Source: Spirodela intermedia (taxonomy: Eukaryota; Streptophyta; Magnoliopsida; Alismatales; Araceae). Taken from it: a DNA stretch of 64,000 nt. Both the position numbers and the translations under genes were made by a program. The stretch lies in NCBI GenBank assembly GCA_902729315.2, contig LR746270.1, forward strand, positions 3,930,501 to 3,994,500, written 5' to 3'. Below, piece by piece: positions 49,169 to 62,113 of the stretch (positions within the stretch are counted from its first letter, which is position 1; each line of letters opens with the position of its first letter). The notes under the pieces are model-generated. The model had not been told where the DNA came from. It saw only the letters and a program-made list of their open reading frames with translations, and did no database searches.

Positions 49169-50228
49169 AACAGACGGACAGACAGGCAGATAGAGAGATG
49201 TTGTTTTGACGTCGATTGTTTAATTAGGATAGACCTAGTTAAAATTAGTTTTATTAGAGTCTATCCGTTAAACAGTTCATATTCGTATAACCCAATTTTA
49301 AAAATCATTTCTTCTATAGGCCCAGATCTGTTTTTGAGGCGATCATGGATATCGCTAGAAGAGCTTTTATAACATAGTTAAAGAAATTTCACGCATGGCA
49401 TGCAGTACAAAATCCTCGACTTAGAAGCTGCAACAAGAAGATTGTCCATTTGATAGAAAATTATATAAGCTCAACAGCATATGAGGATGTCATAGACTCA
49501 GGCCATTCTGAAGTCGTCTTATTCATTGATTTGTCACTCGTGGGTTGATTCGGGCCATTCCGAGTCTATTAAGTAGGCTTTTAACGATCTTTCTGCATCC
49601 ATTGTTTCAAAACATTTTCAGAATGGCTATAAATCTATATTTCATGTTAGTAATTTCTTCAATAAATACTTCCGTGGAAGGTCAAGTAAAAGTACAAATG
49701 GTACTCAGAAAACATTTCCATGTATGCTAATTTCACACGTTATATTTGCTGGGATCGACCGTTTCCTTACGAAACGTAAGTAATTAAAGTGCTCGACTAC
49801 AAGGCACCAACAACCTCTCTCGCAGCATATTGAAAAGATTACGAAACAAAATAAACAGGGAATGCATTAAATAATTCATACTTTACACGCATAGACGTTA
49901 TCCCTCATGGGAGGCAAAGGATTATTTCACGCGGTGGAGTAGTACTGTCAAATAAATATTTATGATATGCTAGCAAAAGGAGTATATGTCTCGGTGTTTT
50001 CTAGAAGTCACTGCTGAATTGGTCCTCAAGTAGATTGGAACGAAATTCATTGCCTTTACGCGGTTTTGAACAAGACTCCATACCCAATGGGTTATGTGAC
50101 TTTTGGTGCAGATGAGGAAGAGCGCCTCCATTCAAAGCCAAGGTAGATCTTATAATTGACTTTTGATCTTTTCCACCAATCGTAGGAGTCAATGGTAGAC
50201 TGATCTGAACGTCACTCCCAGCGTTTCC
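48451..50228. repeat. Host unit U3, blocks R3 (end), R4 and R5
   Basis: It is collinear with 11580-13820 of U1. The undisturbed sequence GATAGTGGGCATTAG near 48745 is the empty counterpart of the Athila target site in U2. A GA-rich microsatellite tract runs at about 49040-49165. R5 (49270-50220) leads to gene B. Confidence 0.7.
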
Positions 50229-50236
50229 TATAGATA
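50229..50236 (+). promoter_or_regulatory. TATA-like box of gene B
   Basis: TATAGATA lies 108 bases before the ATG of gene B, in the same place as TATAAATA of gene A. A CCAAT motif (CCACCAATCGTAGG) lies about 60 bases further upstream. Confidence 0.6.
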
Positions 50237-50336
50237 AGGTGCACGAAAGAGTATGGGAGCATCACTCTTCTTACATCTCTTGTCTGCCATCCCCGAGTGG
50301 AGTATCTAGGATTCAAAGGGAGGGTCCGAAAGAAAG

Positions 50337-50751
50337 ATGACTTCAAAGCATCTGTTAATAATTCTAACCATCCTCGTCCCTGGACTGGCCCTCTTCTCGT
50401 CCCTCGCAGACGCCGCCGAGCCACCTTTGCCCGCAGGTAAGAGCTGTTTAGTACAATTCATTTTGAGGTTCCTTCCGGTTGATATCTGTTCTGGCGTGAA
50501 AATGGGCGAAGCTCGTTCTGTTAATCAGACCGAACCTTCATTCGATAAACGTTTTTCCAGGTGCCCACAGCATAGCGACGCGGGGGACGGCACACTTCCT
50601 TCCCAACCAAGACATGCAATACTGCTGTTATCAATGTTGCAGTTACGTAGGCGGAATTTGCTATACTTGTTGTCAAGAACCGATACTTGGTGACTGTTGC
50701 CGCCTATGCTGCTCGTGGATTGACGGGTACTGCTATCAATGCTGCGCCTAG
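50337..50751 (+). CDS. Gene B: secreted double-cysteine repeat peptide, two exons
   Basis: Exons are 50337-50436 and 50561-50751, with a 124-bp phase-1 intron (CAG|GTAAGAG ... TTTTTCCAG|GTGCC) in exactly the gene A position. The product is 96 residues. Residues 1-26 are a signal peptide ending ADA, then AEPPLPA and a linker of about 20 residues. Two clean 17-residue repeats follow: CCYQCCSYVGGICYTCC and CCRLCCSWIDGYCYQCC, then Ala and TAG. All 14 cysteines fall in the repeats, seven each, with a conserved Gly at repeat position 11. It is the simplest intact member of the family. If the intron were retained, the frame would stay open for 118 codons but lose the repeats. A copia element begins 400 bases downstream. 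The function is unknown. Confidence 0.78.
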
Positions 50752-51150
50752 GCGGGGGGAGGCCGGCCATGAACTTTGCTCATAGTTCCCTAGTCAAATA
50801 ATACGAAGTACCTGATGTATCGGTGCGTTCAAAAGAAATAAGAAGAGGCGTCCCCATCGACGGCCATGGACGGGCGCCCTATGTAACCTGTGTTGTTTAG
50901 AGCACGCGTCTTCTCTGGTCGCAGCTATATGTGGACGTATTATCGCCTAGTTGTCAATGAAAATAAGCACCAACTAGGGTGCATTTTCTTTGATGATTCT
51001 GAAGGAATACTCACACTATCTTGTGCCGTTTTCAATGGTGTCATTCAGAGAAAATTAAGAACAAATATTATAGAACAGATGGGTGAAGAATTTTGGAAGG
51101 AGATACCTGACGAGGGAGAGAGTGAGATAGAGATTGAGAACAAATAGAGC
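50752..51150. repeat. Host block R6 and gene B 3' region
   Basis: It shares the post-stop motifs of gene A (AGTCAAATAA, AAGAAATAA, CATCGACGGCCA, GTTTAGAGCACGC) and so contains the 3' UTR. The frame at 50890-51147 overlaps this conserved non-coding block and is not supported as a gene. Confidence 0.6.
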
Positions 51151-52352
51151 TGTTCAATAGTGGTATCGGACTCCTGGCCCATTAGGGCCCATTATCTATC
51201 TCTTCTCATCTCTCCTCTCTTATATAGAAGTCATCTTCCACTTTGATGTTTCATGAACTCTAGAGTTTTTTCCTCTTGTGTCAGCATGGTATCAGAGCCT
51301 TAGTTATCGTTCATCATCGTCCTCCTCTCTGTTGCATTGCCCATCTCCAGTGTGCCACTCTCTTCCTCTTCGGCATTGCTGTTCATCTCTCTTCCGGTGT
51401 CGTCATCTCCGTCATCGCTCTCCTTCTCCTTTCGGCACCACCCTCCTCGCCACCGTTGCCCCTCGCCAGTGTCATTGCTCTCCTCCTCTTCTCTGATGTC
51501 TCCACAATCGTCGTCGCTGTCGAGGCCCTTCCTCACCATCACACCCTCGCCATTGTGCTGTCATGGGCACCATCGTTCTCAGGTACCAAAGGTGCTGCTG
51601 CCGCCGTCGAGGTCCCTCCTTGCTCTCACTGTCGCACCTTTGCCATTGCCCCCTTGCTGTCGCACCCCAGCCCTCGCCATCGCTATCACGGTAACCATTG
51701 CCGTCCAGCCATGGTGGCTAAGGTTCCACCCACCTCCCAGTGACCCAACCGGCCCGCCAATCTGCCCATCAGTGCCAGCCCAGCCGATGGTTTTCTTCTG
51801 GACCTGCCCACTCGGGACCAGCCCAGCTGGCCCCAATGCAACCTTACCAGCCCCTTTGGACCAGGCCATTGGGCCCCAACTCGCTTGCCCCACTATTTGC
51901 CCCTCCAGTCCGGACTTGCCGACCTCATGGTGTTGTCTCACCCTCCTCTGTCACCTGCCTCCAAGCCCTTCGAGCTTCTTCCGACTACTATTCTCCCTTC
52001 TCCAGTGATTCCTCTAGCTCGTCACTGTATCACGGCGCAACTTATTTGACTAGTGTACATCTTCAATAGCCACAATTATTTGCCGTGGGCCTTTGGTTTT
52101 GAGCTCTTCCTTCAATCTCACAATTTTTTCCACCATCTCTTAGAAGACTTACTCGATCTTCAGGACCCTTCATATATGACATAGTCATAGTTCAACTTAA
52201 CTATCATCACGTGGTCATCACGTGGATACTTCAAAGCATTGAGCCAACATTGTTAAGCCACTATTGCACATCACCTCGGCTCGTCTCTTATGGCTTACTA
52301 TAGAGACCATGTATATTAACCAGACGAACATCAATCATATTATGGAGATCTT

Positions 52353-54203
52353 TGATGTGACTTAGTCATATAATAAATCACAAATTTAAAATTTATATAA
52401 CTAGAAAATACTGATTTTTTATATTTATAAGTATTTGTTAACAAATATATAATTATAATTCAATAAAAATTTTAAAATAGTGAGAATTTTCCAAGTCGGT
52501 CACAAGGATGTAATATAATACCAAGTAATTTTTCAAAAATTTTCTCAAAGAATATGATGTTTTATGAATTTTATATTAAAAAATAAAAATAAAATATATT
52601 TCAAATTAATAGAAAAAAGAAATAAGGCTGCAGATGTCAAGATGATGTCAACACCCAATGAAAGTGAATTGGACAAAAATAAAGTTCTGCTTGGTGATTC
52701 TTACCTAAGCGATTACGAACGTTTTAATTGATCAAATTAAGATATGTAAAATCTAAAAGAATCATAATTGAATGAAGAATAGCTTGATAAATTTAAATCA
52801 CGCAAATTATCATTAAGTGGAATGAAAATTAAATTAAAAGTAGGAAAGATAGAGTTTCGACCTTGCAATAGTAATCATCAGAATTTTATGTGTTTAAGAG
52901 GGTCATCGAATGATGTCTATAGTCTCAAAGGTTCTTTTTGGATATGGACAACCTAAGCATTCATTGGATCTCTTTTTGAAGTCTAAGAAATGATGATGAA
53001 AGTTGAACTAATTAAAAAAATAGTAAAATAGAGTTTTAGCATCATGCCAATAATGTATTGGTGATGTATTAGAATTTTGAGTATTTGAGAGGATTGTTGT
53101 GTAGTGTCCACAGTCTCAAAGGCTCTCTTTTGACAAAGACAATGTAGGTAATCTCTAAGTCTTTTTGTAAAGTCCAAAGATTGATAAAAAAGTTGTCAAA
53201 TCATCTCTGATGGCTGTCACACGATAGAGTAGAAAAGCTAGCAACTTTACGGCTCTCTGATGGTTGTCACTCAACAGCTCTCTGACAACTGTTAGGGAGC
53301 TTCATCCTCAGGTCTACGTAGCAAGAGGAGACTCTTCATTGCATCTAGTACACTTTTAAGAGGTGACAACTCGTCTTTCGACATATCATCTTCTTCCCAA
53401 TGATGACTTATTCGTCGATCAATCAGATATCAATTATTCAATGAATTCACGATCCTTTTATTGCAACACGTTTAATAATTTTAGTAACAATACTCTGCGA
53501 ATCATGTTGATGAAATTTTTGTTGATGAACAAGCGATTTTGACAGCTTAAACCTTCATCGATGATATGTAGGAAAGTCATGATTTAATGAACTAAAAATA
53601 CAAATTTTAGCTTTGTTAGGATTCAAACCCACGCTAGTCGTCTGCCTACATGAGAGAGAGGGAATAAGTTCTCGAATACCCTAAAGAAAGGGTATTTTAG
53701 GTATTAAAATCTTTAAAAATATTATGGGGAAGGTATGACCGCCGGTTTAGTCCCACATTGGCTATACGCTGAATGTGAAGACAAATATATAGTAACACGA
53801 GATTTGGGAATCAATGAGTCCCTTTCTCATACATGTGCAACAACTCCTTACCCCATAGTTGGCTGGCCACCACTGACGTGGAAGGGGAGTGGCGCACACG
53901 TGCCCCCATCGGTTCATAGTGGCTCGAGCCCTTGCTCGTGGCTTTGCCTCAATTATACTTCTAACCTATTTGTAGGCCTAGCCTAGTTGGCCAGTGGGTC
54001 CCCCTTTTTATTTTTTTATTTTGTTTTTCTTCATTTATCTCAAAAATATGGTAATAAAAATCATATGAACTCATATAAAATCACATTAACTAATAAAAAA
54101 CTACTTTTCACAAATTAACACAATTATAAGTCTATTTATCATGAGTTAAAGCTAAAACTATATTATTTATTAATTATTAACTCATGATAATAAAGACTTA
54201 TCA
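52353..54203 (-). mobile_element. Solo Athila-like LTR, diverged
   Basis: It starts TGATGTGACTTAG and ends GACTTATCA, with perfect ATCTT duplications (52348-52352 and 54204-54208). It is 1851 bases and the most diverged copy in the window. The segment corresponding to the 144-base duplication of 25376-25663 is also doubled here in diverged form (about 52850-52990 and 53020-53175). The B-box motif has one mismatch (GGATTCAAACC near 53613). It interrupts the 5' part of the copia element. Confidence 0.88.
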
Positions 54204-54937
54204 ATCTTTGAGTTTCTTTTCTCTTGCAAATAAAGGTGATCCTTTTCTTCAGGCTCACTACAGTCACCTCTAAGCTCTCATCCAAGAGGTGGATATCTAT
54301 CAGCCCTTTACTATCGACCTCTTGACCCTTCAACACTATCACCAAGAGTTTCATGCTGGGGTCTATTTCAATGGGCTTCATCCGTCCATCACATCCTAGA
54401 TTTGGGAGTCTATTCTCTCTAGAATATCACATGCTTGATCTCGCCTCAATCTTCTTAGTAGCCCTTCGAGTCACCACTGGTACACCTATTCACTCCTCTA
54501 CTTCCTTTTTAGACATCACCTCTACTTCTTTGGCTCTTATTATGATTGCTCTATTGGCTCGAGATGATACCCCCCTTTCTATCTTAATAGTGGTCATCCT
54601 CTTCACAAATGTGGGCGCAACACTTTTCCTCTTTGTCCCTACTACAAGAAGTAGAACCATTCGACTACTAAGTATTAGAGGCAATTTGGTAAGCCCACTT
54701 CCGAGCAGCCGGTGATGACTTCTCTAACTCCCCTGTCCCCCACTTCATCCCATGTTCTAGCTCCTACTACCATGTGACCTTGATGCTTGTGGAGTATGAC
54801 ACCCTTTGTCACACTAGTGGTAGTGACGCTTCTACCTCTACTAGTCTCACCTCACTTCTGGCCTCCTCCACGCTAGCTACACATGATCTTCTTCTTCTTA
54901 GACACTGTGGTTTATCGATTCAAAGGCTTTCACCCAC

Positions 54938-57900
54938 ATGACCAGTATCCCCACTATTCTCTCCTCCTATCAATTTACCTTGACCCATCCCCCTGTCACC
55001 ATTGTTGATTACCAGACTTGTCTAGTTAAAAGTCATGGTGCCACCTCGGCTTCTTCTTCCCTTCCCCTCACTCAGGTTCTCTACATTCCTAGTTTTTTTG
55101 CTAGCCTTCTTTTCATCAATGTTATTTCCCATAGCCTCCTCTGTACCGTCATATTCTTTTTCTTTCATTGTACTTTTCAGGATCTACATATCGAATGGGT
55201 CATGAAAACAGGCAGGGTGTCTATGAACTCATTTCTAACGAACCTTCCTCTAGCCTTTAGGCCCTTTTTTCTCACTTTTATAGCCACTTCTTCTCTTTTG
55301 TGACATCGTCGTTTCAGCTATCCTTGTTTCTCTAAATTACAAAAAAAAATAATATGACTTTTCTTTCTAAGTTTGCATACAAGTCTTATCAATTAGGCAA
55401 ACATCACTACACTTCTTACCTTAGTCATGATGACATCCCCTCTTCCACTCTCTTTGACCTTCTCCATTACGATGTATGGGGTTCATCTCATATTTCTTCC
55501 ATCTCGAGTCATCACTATTACATCGCTTTTATTTATGACTACACTCGTGTGAGCTGGGTTTACCTCCTCCGCAACTACTTTGAGGTCATCACTGTGGTTA
55601 TCCACTTCATTATTGAAATTATCATCCAATACATCAATATGCTTAAAATTCTTCATATTGATAACACCCTTGAGTTTGTCTAGTCTTCTCTCCATACCTT
55701 GTGTACTAATCGTGACATCCTCCACCATACCACTTGCCCCCACACTTCACAATAGAATGATGTTGCTAAGCACAAACATTGTCAACTCTTTGACATCATT
55801 CGCATAGTTCTTCTTGAGATGAATTTCTCCCATTATCTCTAGGCTGACGCCTTTCTAACTACCATGTATCTCCAAAATTGACTTCTCTCCACTCTTTTTG
55901 GGGAGGCCATTCCACTCTGCTGCTTAATCTTTGATTTTCTTCTTTTTTCTCTTTCTTCTTAGGTCTTTGAATGCACTACCTTTGTCTAGGATTTCTCTCC
56001 TTCTCTTTCTAAACTCACCCCTCATGCTCTTAAAAGGATCTTTAGTTGACTAACCTCACACGCAAAAGGGCTATCGAGTCTACTTCTCGAATACCTGTCA
56101 CTATATGACCCAGCCGACGTCACTTTTCATGAGTCTCCTTTCTTCTCCTCATTTTTTACTCCTCTTCCTTGCACCACTATGTCTCCTCCATTTGGGTTCC
56201 CTCTATTAGTTGTTCTTGTGGACCCCCCCCTTCTCTTCCCTCCTGTCTATTCTCTTTGAGGTCATTACCTACGCCTGCCTCTCTTCAGCCCAGGTCTCTT
56301 GTGACTCCTCCTATTCCAGTTGTAGTATCTTCCTCATCCTCTCCTACAATCCCCTCCATGCCTTCGGTCACTACTCCACTTGATGACCTTCATTTCCCTA
56401 TCGCCCTCCACAAAGACACATATACTTGCACCCATCATCTCATCTCCTAATTTGTCTCCTATGATTGTCTTTCTCCCTCCTTTCATGCCTTTATCCTTTC
56501 CATGGCCTCTAAGTCACTTACATGGTCATATGTTGAGGCTACACAAGTACATGTGTGGAAGGAAGCCATAGATTCAGAGGTGGCTGCATTGATTGCTTGA
56601 GGAACTTGGCATTTGATTTCATGCCTAATTGATGCCAACATTGTGACGTGCAAGTGGGTGTTTACCCTCAAGTATCACCCAGATGGCTCAATTGCTTGTC
56701 ACAAAACTTGTCGGGTTGCTCAGGACTTCACGTAAGCATATGGGATTGAATATACTAAGATGTTCTCTCATGTCGTTCGCCTCAACTCTATCCATGTGCT
56801 TCTCTCTCTCGTCATGAATTAGGTATGGTCTCTCCATTAGTTAGATGTTTCTAACACCTTCCTCTACGATGATCTTGAGGAATAAGTCTTTATAGAGCAA
56901 CCTCCTAAGTATGTTACTTAGGGGGAGTCATCGAAGCTGTGTCCCATGCAGTATGTCATTTATTGGCTCAAGTAGAGTCCACATGCTTAGTTCAGCAAGT
57001 TTAGTGATTTACTCACTACCTCTAACTTTGCCTCTTACACTATAGACCCCACTATGTTCACAAAGAAGACAGAGGACAGCCTTATCATCCTTGTAGTCTA
57101 TGTCGACAATATCCTTGTGAGTGAAAGTGATGAAGCCAGCACCTCTACTATTAAAGCCTACTTGTAGTCTATGTTAGCACCTCAGTATTTATGACTTGGG
57201 GACTCCGTAGTATTTCCTTAGGATTGAGTTTGCATATCAAGAAAAGAAACTCACCCTCACCTAGTGAAAGTATGCCCTTGACATGTTTTAGGAGATAGGC
57301 CTCCTTAAGTGCAAGCCGAAAACTTCACCTATGGAAGTTTGTCCTTAGTTTTGGGACATTTTATCTCCTCTACTCGATGATACTAGCTGGTATCAATGAT
57401 TGTTGGACAATCTAATATATCTCACTATCACTCATCTTGACATCATCTACATAGTTAGTATCTTGAGCCGATTTATGCAAAAACCTCAACGAGTTCATTG
57501 AGAGGGAGCTCTACGAGTCCTCGCCTACATCAAGTGAGCTCTAAGGAAAGGGCTCATCTATCAACAACATGGCCATCTCCACATTGCAACTTACTCTAAC
57601 ACCAGGTGTGTAGGTGACAAATGTGATCAGAAGTCTACTACAAGTTATTACACATACGTTGATGGTAACCTAGTCACTTGACAGTCTTGAAAACAGAGGG
57701 TAGTGTTCAGCTCTAGCGTAGAATCCGAATATTGAGCCATGACTAAGATAGCACAAGAAATTATATCTTAGTTATGGCTTTGATCACTTCTTGACAATCT
57801 CAACATTACTTCTTCATCTTCAATGTCCATGCATTTCAAGAATCAAGCCGTCATCTTCATTACCCGCAATCTTATCTTTCATGAATGTATGAAGCACATT

Positions 57901-58074
57901 GAGATCAACTGTCACTATATTCGAGATAAAGTTATGTCTAGACTTATCTCCACTCCTCATGTGGCATCATCTCATCAATTTGTGAAGGTCTTCATGAAGA
58001 ATTTAGTCAGCATCTTGTACAACGACATGTGTACTAAGTTAGATATGTTCAACTTATATGCTCCAACTTAAGGG
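54938..58074 (+). pseudogene. Copia pol remnant (pre-integrase, IN, RT, RNase H)
   Basis: Recognisable pieces in order are a pre-integrase segment (VLYIPSFFASLLFINVIS, about 55070), an integrase core start (LLHYDVWGSSHISS and FIYDYTRVSWVYLLRN, about 55460-55580), RT (CKWVFTLKYHPDGSIACHKT, about 56650), and the RNase H tail (FHECMKHIEINCHYIRDKV to DMFNLYAPT, 57880-58071). Stops and frameshifts occur in every domain. It cannot encode a working polyprotein. Confidence 0.85.
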
Positions 58075-58217
58075 AGAGTGTTCAATAGTGGTACTAGACT
58101 CTTGGTACACTAAGACTCATTATCTATCTATTCTCATCTCTCCTCTCTCTTATATAGGAGTCACATATTCTACTTTGATGTTTTATGAATTCTAAATTTT
58201 TTTATCTTATGTCAACA

Positions 58218-59559
58218 AAAGTAAAGATAGAGTTAAAGATAAAGAGAAATAAACAATAATAAAGTGACAAATATAGGGAGGTAGAGAGAGAGAGAGAGAG
58301 AGACCTTGTATTACAAGGACTAAGGAGGAGAGCTAAGGACATAAGTCTAAACATGACCAAATATTACCTCCAAGAATAGAAAGTCAATTGAATTAAAGCG
58401 TCAACCTTATTCTCTCTCCTACTATTCATATGTAAAGCAATAAGAATGTTGGAGGTTAGGACTTGGTAGTGTGAAAGTTTTATTAATTGATGAGTTGCTT
58501 TAATAATGACAAATATGTAAAATTATTGATTTTTTAGTGTGGAAATCATGCTTGGAGTGTTGGAGTATTTAATCCTTGAATTCTATGCTTGTAAAACTAA
58601 ATAAACTCATTACCAATGATTATTTCAACATCTAATTGTGATTCATTGTACCACCATGTGTTTTATACAATTGGTAATAGCCCTTATGTCAAGTTCACTT
58701 CCTCCAAATCAGAGGAAAACATTAACTCTATAATGAACGAGTCTTAAAGAGCGGGAGATGTCTTTAAATGTTAGAGTATGCTTAAATACTGAGGGTATGA
58801 ATACTCATAGTGAAACTTGAATAATTAAACATGTCGCCCATCAAAGTAATGATATGCTAAAAGAATCATAAAAAAACATATAAATCTTCATCTATGAAAA
58901 ACAAATGAAATAGGACATAGACATGATGAACTAAGATTTATGTGATTTAGAGAAATCCTCCTACATCCATAACGAGGGTTAAAAGGTACTTTTTTATGTG
59001 GAAGATCAAATGGTAAGATAAATAATGGGATCATTTGCCAAATTACCAGGAAATGATCTGGCTTCTCCCTTGGCCCCTTGAAGTCAATCACTTGGAAGTC
59101 AAGCTATTACCAAAGCAAATGTCAAAAACTTAGATATGAAGCGAGACTTCATACTACAAAATATGACAACACTACATGTTCCATGTTTATGAAGCATCCA
59201 TTTGTCTAATACTTTGAGGTCAATATTGAGTTCGAAAGTAAAAGTGATCACAATAATTGGATAGGAATAATTTTTATTAGTCTTAGTCTTGAAAAAAATA
59301 AGTCTATCTCTAAATCACATGGTTTTCTTTGGACAAAATTATGTTTGCAGCATTTGTCTTTACTCGTAGCATGCAATTGAATTATATAACCTTGCTACTA
59401 AACAGGTCTTATAAACAAGTTTCCTATGAAACATAAGATCTATTTGTTTTCAGAGGAAGAAGAACAAGAAAACGTTATAAAATTATAAGAATAAAAATCT
59501 TATCAAAGGTGACACTGCCTTAATTGTGCTTGTGTTGGTGTGTTTCTCTACATTCTACA
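58218..59559. repeat. Host unit U3, R6/R7 remnant and linker
   Basis: It begins with AG-rich sequence and a (GA)n run (58275-58302). Then come the CTAAACATGACCAAATATTA motif shared with 62870 and linker sequence resembling 22190-22960. R7 is largely deleted. No gene is seen. Confidence 0.6.
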
Positions 59560-60726
59560 ACACATCACATAAAAGTTTGAGCGGAGCCACATAAATGAGT
59601 TGACAATATTTTGTATGTTGGTAATGCTTATCTTGATTGAATAAACAGTAGTCATAGCATGTCAGTCTATCAGACAAGGTTTTAAGAGATTGTTTCAACC
59701 CATATGAGACTCTCAATCTGCACATTTTCTTTTAAAGTTGAATCATAACTTTAGCTTGAAGGGCATCAACCAAACATCATTTAAAATTGCAATACACTTA
59801 AACAATAAATATAAAATATCTTACGCATTCAAGCACTTACAATTGTGCAATCTACGACAAAAAAATGAAGAAAAATTGCTCAAATATGAATATATATAAA
59901 CTAATGTCTATTGGGATATAGAATTATATTTATGAGCATTCCTAGGTCATCTAACAAGAAGAATTTAATGTTCAAACCTCACTTCTTTCTCTTAGTATAG
60001 CTTTGTTCTAATCAAACTTCTGAAAGCATGTAGTAGTCTAAGTCAATCAAAGAGTACTCTTGCAGAAACTATTATAGCAGTTCTTGTTGCTTCTCCACTT
60101 GCCAATAGTTCCTTGATGCTTTTGCCATATGCACTCCTAAAGGATGGTATAGGTCAGAGACACACATAAGCAACAGTGCGTACTCTTAGAAGAGATCGAT
60201 CCCATGAACTCCATAGTTTCTCTATCCACCATGCTCATCCTAAACTAGTCCCATGTTGTCACCACAGCAAAGATCAATTCACGGCTTTTGAAGACCTCCA
60301 GTGTCAGAGCGAATAAACAAGGACATTACCACTGCCCTACTGCTATACAAAGGCGAAATGTGTGTACATTACCACTTCCTAGGGAAAAGACAGCAGAGAT
60401 GTGGTCATATCTTTGGTAGCTTCTCTCATACATAGTTTTTCTTGGGGGGTTTGAAGCTGGAAGCCGGCAATCACTGATCCACATTTTTCCATGCTTGTCT
60501 TGTTTATTGCCTCCACTTGATTAATGAGTCTTAGGAAAAAAAAAGAGAATTGGTAGGTGAGACGAATAGGCCATTTAAGAAAGAAGAAAATGGTTACATC
60601 ATTGATCTTTACTTCTTCAAATATTTTTCACCCTTTAACAATCTTGTAGCCATAAATACACTCAGTACTCAAATTCTATGTATCGTCAACTATTTTTGTC
60701 CACTAATAGAAGCCATATTTGTTGTG
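59560..60726. repeat. Host unit U4, blocks R1, R2 and R3 (start)
   Basis: Collinear with 10370-11400 of U1. R2 is on the plus strand here, unlike U3. The frame at 60550-60837 crosses the R3 to solo-LTR boundary and is not a gene. Confidence 0.7.
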
Positions 60727-61329
60727 TGTTGCCAGTGTCAGTCCATCTTGGCTAACCTGTTCGGGAGATGTGTGAGAGAATCTCTCCCATCTAACTTGCT
60801 TAGGAGGCATGCAAGGAGTAAAGTGGCAGTGACATAGTAGTCACGTTGACCTTTATGACCTGTTACAAGGGTCATGTAGAGAGAGAAAGAGGGTGGTTGT
60901 ACCCATCACATCCGAGTTGTGTGAGCTTAACTGTATGTAAATTGAGATGCTTATTTTTAAGAAGTGATTATCTTTTTCCTATTATTTATAAATAGGGTAT
61001 GTATTTCCTCTTTTTTTAGTATGACAAACAACTATCTCTCTCTTGATTCTACTCTCTCTTTTCATCAACTTTATTCTTCTTCTTAGAATCTTCTCTCTTC
61101 TATTATAGGTGAAGTTTTTATAGAAGGAGATCAGAGTCAATCATTGACTCTCTAATGTGTGAGTCATTTCGAGGGCATTGAGACGTGGATTAGAGGTACT
61201 TGGTGCAAGTCTTGTTCTCATCAAGATTTTTGATAACTTGGTGATTTATATTCTAATTGTTCTCATTAATATCTAAAAATTGAGTTTCCATTGTTATTGT
61301 GATCTTGTGCTTACATATTTTCTCTTACA
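60727..61329 (+). mobile_element. Solo LTR, small family, plus orientation
   Basis: It starts TGTTGCCAGT and ends CTTACA. Flanks are TTGTG and CTATG, which differ only by transitions and fit a decayed duplication of CTACG in ancestral R3. It is homologous to 12213-12723, which is inverted relative to it. A TATTTATAAATAG box lies near 60984. There is no coding sequence. Confidence 0.6.
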
Positions 61330-62113
61330 CTATGTTTATTAATTGATGAGGAAGGACTTTTTATGACTTGTCATATGAGAGAAGGGTAAACGGCACTAAT
61401 TTTTAATTCTTTCGCAGCTCATTATTGTAGTTGATGACAAGCAAGCTGTGTGAAAATCTCTAGTATATTTGACTTGAAATTATGGGAAAGACATAAATCA
61501 AAAAGTATTCATTATCTTCTATATTTTTTACTGTTTCAAAAATGACTGGAAACAAAATTGTACTAGTTATATTTTGTCTTACATTTAGCATAAGATAAAA
61601 AGCATATAGTCAACTAGATATTGATGAATTAGGTGATTACATCAACAGCAGAAGAAAGGAAGGTAAGAGATCTGAATCTACTCAAGAAATCATCCCAGTG
61701 TCATTTATTCCATATTGGTTTCGTTAAAAGCAGCCAAGATACGGAGGAAAAAGGTTGCACACAGCCAAACCCTATATTACTCTTTATATCCGATGTTACA
61801 AGGATTTCAAAAAGTGTCTCCATACCAGTTGGATTAGATTGAAGAGCTCTCGCTGATTAGCTTCAAGACCATTGCCCTTATGAGAATTTGAAAAAGTGTA
61901 TCCATACCCGTTGGATTGGGCGGCTTATGGTGGCCAAATGAACGTGGGCCTCTATCCAAAGCCAAGGTAGCCCTTGTCCTTGAATTCTGATTTGTTCCAC
62001 CAATCATAGGAGTGAACGAAATTGACTGATCAACATCTCACTCTTCCCCCGTTCTCTTGTCCACCATCCACGAGTGGAGTATCTGGGATTCAAAAGGAGG
62101 GACAGAAAGAAAG
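61330..62113. repeat. Host unit U4, R3 (end) joined to R5 end; promoter of gene C
   Basis: R3 resumes after the solo LTR and runs to about 61810, then jumps to the gene-proximal end of R5, so R4 and most of R5 are missing. The sequence AGTGTCTCCATACC-GTTGGATT occurs twice (61817 and 61895). The stretch with the TATA box in gene A (about 50 bases) is deleted between TGATCAACA and CCACCATCC. Confidence 0.6.

Larger units (their letters stand above)
51151..58217 (+). mobile_element. Ty1/copia element, degraded, plus strand
   Basis: Short LTRs lie at 51151-51286 and 58079-58217 (TGTTCAATAGTGG start, TCAGCA or TCAACA end). The initiator-Met primer site TGGTATCAGAGCC is at 51287-51299, and a polypurine tract AACTTAAGGGAGAG precedes the 3' LTR. 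Between them are a Gag-position Pro/Ser/Ala-rich region, GAG-pre-integrase, integrase, RT and RNase H remnants with many stops. Removing the nested solo LTR (52353-54203) leaves about 5.2 kb, normal for a copia element. Flanking pentamers (AGAGC and AAAGT) do not match, so the target duplication is lost or decayed. Confidence 0.9.

Noticed and set aside
51276-52069. Pro/Ser/Ala-rich frames (up to 223 codons) after the copia primer site
   Set aside because: The position is that of copia Gag, but no Gag motif or zinc knuckle is recognisable and three overlapping frames are open. Treated as degraded element sequence.
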